Source: Willaertia magna (lineage: Eukaryota > Heterolobosea > Eutetramitea > Acrasida > Naegleriidae). Taken from it: a DNA stretch of 64,000 nucleotides. Both the position numbers and the translations under genes were made by a program. The stretch is from positions 62,001 through 126,000 of the forward strand of contig CADWAF010002106.1 in the NCBI GenBank assembly GCA_902984215.1. Direction: 5' to 3'. Of the stretch, positions 20,050 through 28,329 are shown piece by piece (the stretch's first letter is position 1; each line of letters starts with the position of its first letter). The notes under the pieces are model-generated. The model was not told the origin of the DNA and did no database searches. It saw only the letters and a program-made list of their open reading frames with translations.

Positions 20050-21168
20050 ATGGATTTATTGATTTTGTCACCAGAAAGAGAAGGTGAAGTTACACACCTA
20101 GATATTCAAAATCCAGTTAAATTTATTGATTACGGAAATAATTTTATTGTTCTTGTAACAGTGTATGGTGAAATGTTTTATTTTGGTGACCTTAAACCCG
20201 GCTTACATCTTGTCAATGATTTGCCATTTAACAAAATTAAGCATTTATCTTGTGGTAATGATCAAGTAGTTCTTGTGAATGAAAATAATGAAATATGTAT
20301 TGGAACGTATTTTGGAGATGGTTTTGTTTTTAAAAAATTAGGAAGTTGCAAAGATAAAATTAAACTTTTAAGAAGTGGTAATGATTTCTTTATTTTTGTA
20401 ACGAATAACAATTCACTTTATGGACATGGAAATAATGTCAATGGTCAACTGGGTTGTTCTAGTGACAACAATGAATTAAATGAAATTACAAAAATAGAAT
20501 TCAATAATAAAGGTATTAAAGATGTTCAATGTGGTGATAATCATTCTATTTTATTGGATATATTTGGTAATGTTTACACAACAGGTGAAAATGAAAATGG
20601 TCAACTAGGATTTAGTAGTTATGAAGAACAATCATTTGAATTTGTGAAAGTAGATCTTCCATTTAATGTAATTAAAATATTTGCGGATAATTACGTTTCA
20701 TTTATTGTAAATGAATTTAATGAACTATATGGAACTGGATTTAATAATGCAGGTCAATTAGGTTTAGGACATTCACAAGACAAACACGTATTTTCAAAAA
20801 TTATATTCAATGAAAAGATTAACAATTTTAATTTTTATTTCTCATATCAAGATGGTACATTTATTACAGATGATGAAAATAATATTTATACAAGTGGAGG
20901 TTTCGGTTATTCTGTAAAGTATTTAGGGATAGATATTGAATCTAATAGTTGTTTAGATAAATTTGTAAAATTAAATAATGTTAATTTATTAAAAGAAATT
21001 AAAAGAAAATATAGAATGATATTTCCAATGGATATTATAACTGTAATTATTTCAAGTAATTATAATGTTTCGTTAGAAGAAGATTTTAATAATTTAAAAT
21101 TAAAATGTTTACAAAAATTAAACAATAATCAATTATGTGACTTGATTATTTACACAATACTAGATTAA
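20050..21168 (+). CDS. RCC1-repeat (beta-propeller) protein
   Basis: A 372-residue single-exon protein with degenerate RCC1 blades. The best repeats read GHGNNVNGQLG, TTGENENGQLG and GTGFNNAGQLGLG, each followed by a CGxxH/S-type segment such as VQCGDNHSILL. The C-terminal ~70 residues are a helical Leu/Asn-rich tail outside the propeller. RCC1 folds serve as Ran exchange factors or, more often, as protein-binding platforms. There is no feature that would identify this as the Ran GEF, and the blades are too degenerate to decide. No signal peptide or membrane segment. It is transcribed in the same direction as the following two genes but with its own intergenic spaces. Confidence 0.85.
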   Translation: MDLLILSPEREGEVTHLDIQNPVKFIDYGNNFIVLVTVYGEMFYFGDLKPGLHLVNDLPFNKIKHLSCGNDQVVLVNENNEICIGTYFGDGFVFKKLGSCKDKIKLLRSGNDFFIFVTNNNSLYGHGNNVNGQLGCSSDNNELNEITKIEFNNKGIKDVQCGDNHSILLDIFGNVYTTGENENGQLGFSSYEEQSFEFVKVDLPFNVIKIFADNYVSFIVNEFNELYGTGFNNAGQLGLGHSQDKHVFSKIIFNEKINNFNFYFSYQDGTFITDDENNIYTSGGFGYSVKYLGIDIESNSCLDKFVKLNNVNLLKEIKRKYRMIFPMDIITVIISSNYNVSLEEDFNNLKLKCLQKLNNNQLCDLIIYTILD

Positions 21169-21371
21169 GATAAAAATAGTTGACTTTAATTTTTAGATTT
21201 TCTTAAAATGTAAATTTTCACTAATGGGAAAACTTTTTTTACAATTAGAAATAATAACAATTAGAATAGATTACATGAATGAAAAATATCCAAATTGTAA
21301 AATTGTATTTTAATTGGTCAAAAAATTATTTTTTTTACAATCAAGTAAGTTTTTTTAAAACAAATGAAATA

Positions 21372-21758
21372 ATGATTTATGACAGTTATGAATTCTTTTC
21401 TGACGAAGAAGAACAAGACAATCTTCTTTCCTCATCAACTGTTGATAATAACAGTACATCTTCTTGTTCTAGCAACAACAATAGTGATGATGAATCAGAT
21501 GAAGAGGCATTAGTGAAGCGACATGATTTAGTCAACCTTGTCAAAGAAGAAATGGAAAATAAAAAGAAAAATAGAAATTTATTGACAGTAAGGAAATATG
21601 AGGAAATGACGTGGGAGGATTATTGTAAAATTTTACAGAAAAATAAGAGTATTTTTGTAATGGATTCTAAACAATTTCTTTTATTTATTTTTGCTAAATT
21701 AAAAGTATTTTTTGATGATATTGTAAAGAGCTTTTTCAACAATGAGAAACAAGAGTAA
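21372..21758 (+). CDS. Small acidic/Ser-rich hypothetical protein
   Basis: A 128-residue ORF if it starts at MIYDSYE (21372). The frame is open to an ATG at 21279, adding 31 aromatic/Asn-rich residues that look less protein-like. The N-terminal third is Asp/Glu/Ser/Asn-rich and disordered. The C-terminal part is Lys-rich and helical (LVKEEMENKKKN) and ends with a hydrophobic-aromatic helix (FLLFIFAKLKVFFDDIV) that may be amphipathic. I do not recognise the family. A possible GTAAGT donor at 21345 makes the 5' structure uncertain. Confidence 0.45.
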   Translation: MIYDSYEFFSDEEEQDNLLSSSTVDNNSTSSCSSNNNSDDESDEEALVKRHDLVNLVKEEMENKKKNRNLLTVRKYEEMTWEDYCKILQKNKSIFVMDSKQFLLFIFAKLKVFFDDIVKSFFNNEKQE

Positions 21759-21945
21759 AATTTTGTAATAAATTAAGTTATTTTGTATTCCTGTTTTGTT
21801 CTTTGAATAAATAAAAGCAAGGAGGCAGTTGCTAAATTAAATTTGTTTGAAATAACCATTCAGGAAAATTTGAAAACCCTGTCAAAAGTCTTTCCATCTG
21901 CGCACATATCAAAAACCGTTAAGAAGAGCAAGTATTTCAAAAAAA

Positions 21946-23793
21946 ATGTTTAAAAGTAGTTTAGTATCACACCAACATTTACTGTTATCATTGCCTAGTG
22001 AGATTGTAGCTTCAATATTGTTTTATTACATTCCAAAAGAATTATCAATAAAAACATTACCAAAAATAATAAAGAAATTTACAATTTTGTTAAATATCAA
22101 TAGTCAATTTAAAAATATGATTTTAAATAATGAATATTTTCAAAATGAATTAATTTTAATTATACATTCAACTTTCTCTTTTATTTTATTTGGACATTTT
22201 ATGAAATTAACTGAAAATAAAATAAATATAAGAAATTTAATTTTAAAAAGTTATCATTTGTTTAGTGAAAAGAAAGAAAGAAATGTGAATGAACAGATAA
22301 ATAAATTGATAAATAATTTTCATTTAAAGAATTTATTTATTTCAAAACAGTTTTTACAAAAAAATTTACCTTTAATAAATTTAAAGAATGTTGACAGTAT
22401 ATTTTTTAATTTAAGATTTAATAATAAAGACAATGAGTATTTAAATTTATTTATAATGAATAATTTAAATAAAATTAAAAAAATAAAATTTAATCTTATA
22501 TATTCATATGAAAATTTATTTGAAATTTTAAATGTTTTACAAAGTAGTAATAGTAGTGCTGAAATAAATATAAAATCTAATTACAACGATGAAATTTTAC
22601 AATACCAATATAATAATTTAATAACTTGTATTCATACATTTAAAAATAATTTAAACTTGAAGGATTTTAATAATTTAAAATTTATTGAATTTAGAGATGT
22701 TGAGAATGAATTAATTTTTGACAGTTTAAAATCTTTAAAGAAAATTAAAGTACGTTCTTGTAATTCTTCAATTTTAATTTCAAATTGTAATAATTTGAAA
22801 ACTGTATTGATTGGTAAATCAAATAAAATAATTGTTAAAAACATTTTAAAATTAGAAAAATTACTTATTCATAACATTAAATATTGTTACGTTAATGTTA
22901 AGAATTATATAAATACTTTAGATGTTTCATTACAAGACGATATTGGAACTGTTTTTATTAAAACTAAATTAGTAAATAATTTGGAATTTAATGGAAACAA
23001 TTTATTTGAAATTTATGATGTGTTATTTAAAAGAATTTCAAAAATTAATAATTTAAATTTAAGTTCATTTAATGAGACTTTTTTTAAATTTAAAAACATA
23101 ATTGACTATTTTGGCAATTTAATTAACAATTTTAATTTTACATTTAGTAAAGGTGGACCACAATTCAATGATTTAAATTTTCAATCTGTTTATTCAATTG
23201 AATCTTTTACTTTAAAAGAGATGATTGATAATTATGAGGGAAGTATAATTGATTTTACAAGAGATGAAGAAGATAATTTGCAATTTATTCAACAAAATGA
23301 TAAATATAAAGTTACAGAAATAACTATTGAAACAGAATGTAGTAATTTAAGTTTTATTAACTTTAATTTATTAACTCAGTTGTCTATTTACAGTTCTTGT
23401 CTTATAGATATTAAAAATTTAACAGCCCTAAAAGTTTTAAATATTGGAAATGGAGTTATTGTAGATAAGTTTAAACATAATAAATTAAAGAGATTAAATA
23501 TTATGAAATGCGATTACATAAATATAAATTTAAATCAATTACCAAATTTAAAAGAATTAGAAATGTTGGACGGTAATGATATAACTTTGCAAACTACAAC
23601 AAAAGAATTGTCACATTTAACAAGTATTGCCCTTAATAGACTTTCCTTACTGAACATCAATTTATCACTTAACTCTCCTTATTTACTACGTTTTGAATTA
23701 ACATACTACCCCACTATTGAAGATATTATTCACATTCACTTTATTGATACTCCTTTATTAAGAAATATAAAGATTAAACACGTAATAGAATAA
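21946..23793 (+). CDS. F-box/leucine-rich-repeat-like protein
   Basis: A 615-residue single-exon protein preceded by an eight-A tract. Residues ~12-60 (LLSLPSEIVASILFYYIP) resemble an F-box, the Skp1-binding motif of SCF ubiquitin ligases. The rest consists of irregular Leu/Ile/Asn-rich repeats with patterns such as NLxxLxIxN, characteristic of solenoid folds. Such F-box plus LRR/FNIP-like proteins are often expanded in amoebae, where individual members are poorly conserved. The DNA is even more AT-rich than neighbouring genes because of Asn, Ile, Lys and Phe codons. No catalytic motif is present. The substrate-receptor role is inference. It ends 4 bp from the convergent Integrator gene. Confidence 0.65.
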   Translation: MFKSSLVSHQHLLLSLPSEIVASILFYYIPKELSIKTLPKIIKKFTILLNINSQFKNMILNNEYFQNELILIIHSTFSFILFGHFMKLTENKINIRNLILKSYHLFSEKKERNVNEQINKLINNFHLKNLFISKQFLQKNLPLINLKNVDSIFFNLRFNNKDNEYLNLFIMNNLNKIKKIKFNLIYSYENLFEILNVLQSSNSSAEINIKSNYNDEILQYQYNNLITCIHTFKNNLNLKDFNNLKFIEFRDVENELIFDSLKSLKKIKVRSCNSSILISNCNNLKTVLIGKSNKIIVKNILKLEKLLIHNIKYCYVNVKNYINTLDVSLQDDIGTVFIKTKLVNNLEFNGNNLFEIYDVLFKRISKINNLNLSSFNETFFKFKNIIDYFGNLINNFNFTFSKGGPQFNDLNFQSVYSIESFTLKEMIDNYEGSIIDFTRDEEDNLQFIQQNDKYKVTEITIETECSNLSFINFNLLTQLSIYSSCLIDIKNLTALKVLNIGNGVIVDKFKHNKLKRLNIMKCDYININLNQLPNLKELEMLDGNDITLQTTTKELSHLTSIALNRLSLLNINLSLNSPYLLRFELTYYPTIEDIIHIHFIDTPLLRNIKIKHVIE

Positions 23794-23797
23794 AATT

Positions 23798-26700
23798 TTA
23801 TTTAATTTTAGGATAAACCAAATATTGAATAGGTTTTGAAATTGTCACAAATAACTCATTAATTCCCTCTAAAGTAAAATCATGAAAGAAATTAATATTA
23901 CCACTAGTACTTCCATTATTATTATTAAAACCATTACTAGTAGAATATAAATCATACTCTTTAGATATATCAGTTTTATAAGAACAACCAATAGAAATAT
24001 CTAACATACAAGCTTCACTCCATGCTTCCGTCCTTATTGAAATCTCTTTCCTTAAAGTTTGTTGTCTTAAAGAACTAATTACTTCCTTTTCATGATCAAT
24101 TGGAAAAACAGAATGAGTTCCATCTGGAAATGTTACAATTAAAAACAATGAATGAATAGATGAATGAAATCCATAAAGTTTAGCTTCTACATTTATAGGT
24201 AATGAAATAAAAGATTGATATTCTAAAGCCTTTTCAATTATTGGTTTAGGTGAAGTAATCTTTGATACTAACATTGTCATCTTACCAATATCATTAATCT
24301 TTAAAGAAGGGAAGAACTTTACTTTAGAAAGTAAAGATGAATCAATTGAATTATTATCTTCACATAGTAATGTTACAATTTCTTGAATAGAGTTTGTTAA
24401 TGTTAGGTTTGTATTTTCGTTGGTTAAATGTTTTAAATTGAAAGCATATTGTTTTAATATTAGGAGTGGTTGACCATCTATTGTAAAGTTTTGGTTTCTT
24501 TCACAATTTAATAATAAATATTTTAAATAAGTTACAAATCTAGTACAACTTAATTGTAAAATAAGTTGTGAATTTAATCCTTTAAATGTGGATTGAATTT
24601 TATAAGTTAAATAAATTACGTTCTTAAATATATTTATATTATCTTTCTTTCCATCAATTACATCTAGAAAATATTGACAACATGAACAATATAATTTCAT
24701 AAACTGTACAAAATAATTTACATATTTATCACCACTCTTTGTTGTTTTACCTAATTCTCTTCTTAATGTAGACATTGCTTGAGATGGATCTAATTTCTCA
24801 TTTTGTAAAGCAATCTTTCTAATTTGATTAAATGTATTAATAAATGGTTGCATTAAATCTTGTGCACTACTATTATTATTATCTATTATTGTATTTAATT
24901 GTTGTTGATTATTTACTTTTAAAATCTTCATATCATTAGATGCAAATGAATAAACCAAAGCATTTGATTGCATATTTAAACTAACAATATTTAATTGTGG
25001 AAATAAATGTGGAAATTTAGATTTTAAATAACCATAATGTTTATACATATATTTAGGTAAATGATTTGGTATTTTAGAATTATTTTCACATGCATTAAAT
25101 ATTACAATACAAATACCAGTATAATATTCATCATCTACTTTATATTCAGTTGGCATAATATATCTTTCTAAACGTAAAAGTTCTTCAATTAAAAACTCAG
25201 TTAATTTTGAATGATTTTTAGCTAATTCTTTTAAACAATAATAAATATCTTCTAAATCAGTTCTATATTTCTTTAAATTATTAATTAATAATGATCTTAT
25301 AGTAGAATGTAATAATTTAGCACTAGAAAGTATAATTACAGATAATAAATTTCTAATTGCTTTTCTAATATCAGAATTTGAATCTTCTAATATAGCTAAT
25401 ACTATTTGTAATTGTTCTTCATCAAATTTTAATGAACTAGCACTAATCTTACTAACAGAATTGATGGCATGAATTCTGACAGTATCAATCTCATCATTAA
25501 ACATTTCAATTAAATAATCAACTGATTTTCTACTTAGCAATTCTGAATCTTTGTTTAATTCACATATTGATTCAATTGTAGCCATTCTTACATTCTTATA
25601 TTGATCTTCTAATCCTAATACAAATGTACCAACTGCACCACTATAAAGTAAGGCATCTCTTTCAGATTCAATAAGTGAAATATCTCCTTCACCTTCTTGA
25701 TAAAGATTACTATCATCATCTAAATTATTATCTTGTTCCATAATCATTTGTTTTTGTTGAATAGTTTTCTTTTTAACATCTTCATCTTCTTTCTGTCTTT
25801 GTGCTCTAATATTTAACTTTTTAAACTTTGGTGTATATTCTAACTCAATCTTACCAAAACCATCTAATAATAAACTCTCTTTAACACCCTTTAACTTCCC
25901 TAACATTCTACATGCTTTGGTCCTCACTGAGATGACGTGATCTCTCACACCATTACAAATCTTTGAAAAGGCATCTTCCACCAAAGTCATTTGAGTATTT
26001 GCATAGGTCACAGTTCTTTGAGGATAAACTTGAGCTAAAATTGTGATTAATTCTAATGCTTGTTCTCTAACTAATTCAATATCATCATGAAGAGCACTAA
26101 CAGCTTCTTGATATAAATCAAAAGGTAAAATTAATCCTCTATTATGTAATGTAACTAATCCTTCAATTGATTGAGCTCTAACTCTTGCATCTCTATCATA
26201 AATATATTTCCTTATTATAGATTGTATTGTAATTGAAATATCTACAATTAAATTATTATTATTTAATAAATTATTAATTACAATAGGACAAGCTATTGAA
26301 AGTAATTCAATAAATAATTTTCTAATTCCTTGATCCCAATCAGATAATAATAAAATATGTAATTGTATTAAATCATTTAATAAATTATTATTTAAAATGA
26401 AACCATAATTAACTAATGAAATTATACAAATTAAAGATTGTCTTACAACTTTATGTGAATCAAATCTTAATAATCTAAATAAACAATTTATAATTAAATT
26501 TATTCTTTCTTCATTAAATAATTTATTATTTATATTCATTGTAATAATTTTATGAATTAAACGTAATAATAAAACAATTATATCATTTTCTAAAATAATA
26601 GTTGTAGAATCAACTACATTTAAATTATTTAATTTTAATAATTCATTTTGAATAATATGATCTAATAATATTTTAAGTAAATTTAAATCTATTGTTTTTT

Positions 26701-26926
26701 CATCTATATTTGAAAGTATAAATGTTAATAAAAATCTTTTATCATTAGAAGTTGTAGATTCTATATAGAATTTAATGATATCAATCATCTATTTATTTAT
26801 TAATTTTATAATTATTTTTTAAAAACTTACTTTTACATCTACCTCTCCTAATTTTAACTTTTTCACTTCTTCATTGTCGTAGTTATTGTCATCGGAAAGT
26901 AAGTTGGGATTTTGACTTCTTTTCAT
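23798..26926 (-). CDS. INTS4: Integrator complex subunit 4 (INTS4)
   Basis: Two exons: 26926-26831 (32 codons) and 26788-23798, separated by a 42-nt intron in phase 0; 1028 residues. The N-terminal two thirds are HEAT repeats (VRAQSIEGL, VREQALELI, VRTKACRMLGKL, VRMATIESI, VRIHAINSV). The block GAVGTFVLGLEDQYKNVR followed by DYLIEMFNDEIDTVR is very close to animal INTS4. INTS4 is the scaffold of the Integrator cleavage module with INTS9 and INTS11, which processes snRNAs and terminates paused RNA polymerase II transcripts. The C-terminal ~250 residues are a beta-rich domain of the kind seen in INTS4. A short basic patch (KKLKL) in exon 1 may aid nuclear import. The gene ends 4 bp from the convergent F-box-like gene. 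Confidence 0.92.
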
Positions 26927-27056
26927 TTTTTGGCTTCAAGTCTTTTTTTTTAAATTGTTTGAAAGCAGTGTTTATGAAGAATTTTTAAAAAGGAAAGACA
27001 GCAATGAAGGCAATGCAAGGGAAAGAAGAAGAAGAATAAACAATTATCTAGACAAA

Positions 27057-27557
27057 TTATTTATTTAATATTTGTTGTTCATAAATTAATAATTGTTTTA
27101 CAAATCCATCATTTGGTTGAACAATAGTTCTTTTCTCTTTTACAAATTGTAAAGCAGTTTCATAAGACCAATTATTTTTCTTCATTAAATAAGAAATTAA
27201 TAAAGATGCTGATCTAGATCTTCCTTTCATACAATGTATTAAAATTCTATTTCCTTTATTCACATTATCATCAATAAACTTAAAAGTTTCTTCAAACGTT
27301 AATGTTTCATCAATTGTATCATATAAATGTAAATTTAAATAATTAAAATCATTTGGATAGAATGGTTCCATATCTTTTATACAAGTAATTATATGAGTTA
27401 TTTTATTTTCTTGTAATGCCGGAATGTTATAGGCATCATGAATATCTCCTAACCATATATTATCAGTTATTGGTGTTGCATTAAATGTAAAATATGGTAA
27501 GTAATAATGTACTTGTTGTGTTGCTTTATAATAGTAGGAAAGAAATGATTTGTACAT
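27057..27557 (-). CDS. Dual-specificity protein phosphatase
   Basis: A compact 166-residue single-domain phosphatase. The P-loop HCMKGRSRSAS puts the nucleophile at Cys109 and the phosphate-binding Arg at 115. The general acid is probably Asp80 in NLHLYDTIDE. The domain begins with NATPITDNIWLGD and ends with VKEKRTIVQPNDGF, both classic for atypical DUSPs. All catalytic residues are intact, so it should be active on phosphotyrosine/threonine proteins or other phosphosubstrates. There is no kinase-docking domain as in MAP kinase phosphatases. The first ~20 residues are aromatic (YKSFLSYYYKATQQVHYY) with no clear targeting signal. Single exon; the start is the first ATG. Confidence 0.92.
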   Translation of the reverse strand: MYKSFLSYYYKATQQVHYYLPYFTFNATPITDNIWLGDIHDAYNIPALQENKITHIITCIKDMEPFYPNDFNYLNLHLYDTIDETLTFEETFKFIDDNVNKGNRILIHCMKGRSRSASLLISYLMKKNNWSYETALQFVKEKRTIVQPNDGFVKQLLIYEQQILNK

Positions 27558-28149
27558 ATTTTTTTTTAATTATTTGAAGATATTGACATGAATTATCTGT
27601 TTTTAAAGTAATTGCAAAGATTGTTGGTGATTTATTTAAAGGGGTTGGCTGGAGATAGAGGATACAGTTCCTTCTAAATGGATAGTGTTTTTGGTAGTTT
27701 TTCTATTTGTTTGTTTTTGCTTCGAATAAATGTTCAAAGTTAAAGTAAGTGACTTTTTAAAGTTGGTTTTTGTTGTTGTATATTATTACAAAAAATGGTT
27801 GACAAGGACAAAATTTACAAAAAGAGTATTCAACACAATTGGCTTCCAAATCTCGTACCTAAACCTACATTTTGGCAACACGATAACACTTTTAGTAGAA
27901 TTTGAGATGAATTGAGAGTTTATGGAAAGTATAGCTGGGTGTAATTCATCAAGATGTATAAAGAATGTAAATCAATTGTAGTAAGTAATTAATTTTAGAA
28001 AACTAAATTCTGTTTTCTTTACATTCAAATACATGTATTGAAATAAATTTATAATGAAAACAGTTGTCTGTCAAGTTTAATTCAAATTATATTAAAAAAA
28101 ACGAACTAAACTGCATTATTGTCTAACAATAACTTAATAGCATTAAACA
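27558..28149. other. Intergenic region with a stop-interrupted reading frame
   Basis: In these 592 bp the plus strand has an ATG at 27795 opening a 36-codon frame with protein-like composition (WLPNLVPKPTFWQH). It reaches TGA at 27903, continues in frame for 12 sense codons to TAA at 27942, then runs to a third stop at 27990. A GTAAGT lies at 27744. I cannot build a convincing spliced gene, so this is either gene debris, an unresolved small gene or chance. I see no RNA gene. Confidence 0.3.
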
Positions 28150-28329
28150 ATGATAACTACAACTATTAAAAAACAACCAATGTCAACTCTTTCAATTCAA
28201 CAAGAAATACTTAAGGTAGAAACTAGTTCAAGGCAGAGAAAAAAGATTGCTAAGGTTGTAAACTCTACACTTAGCCCAGAAAGAGTAGATTATTTTACAG
28301 TTCAATTATTATTAAAGAAATATATTTAA
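28150..28329 (+). CDS. Small ORF, 59 residues, overlapping the convergent gene's stop
   Basis: ATG at 28150 to TAA at 28327-28329. The peptide is basic (segments SSRQRKKIAKVVNS and VQLLLKKYI), free of simple-sequence repeats, with codon use like the neighbouring genes. I do not recognise it. It could be the last exon of a gene whose upstream exons lie in 27730-28000, but no clean splice joins them. Its stop codon overlaps the stop of the minus-strand RhoGAP gene within the sequence TTTAA, so the two coding regions overlap by 4 bp. Expression is unproven. Confidence 0.4.
   Translation: MITTTIKKQPMSTLSIQQEILKVETSSRQRKKIAKVVNSTLSPERVDYFTVQLLLKKYI

Noticed and set aside
27903..27905. In-frame TGA as selenocysteine codon
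   Set aside because: No redox motif around it, a TAA follows 12 codons later, and no SECIS-like hairpin is apparent.
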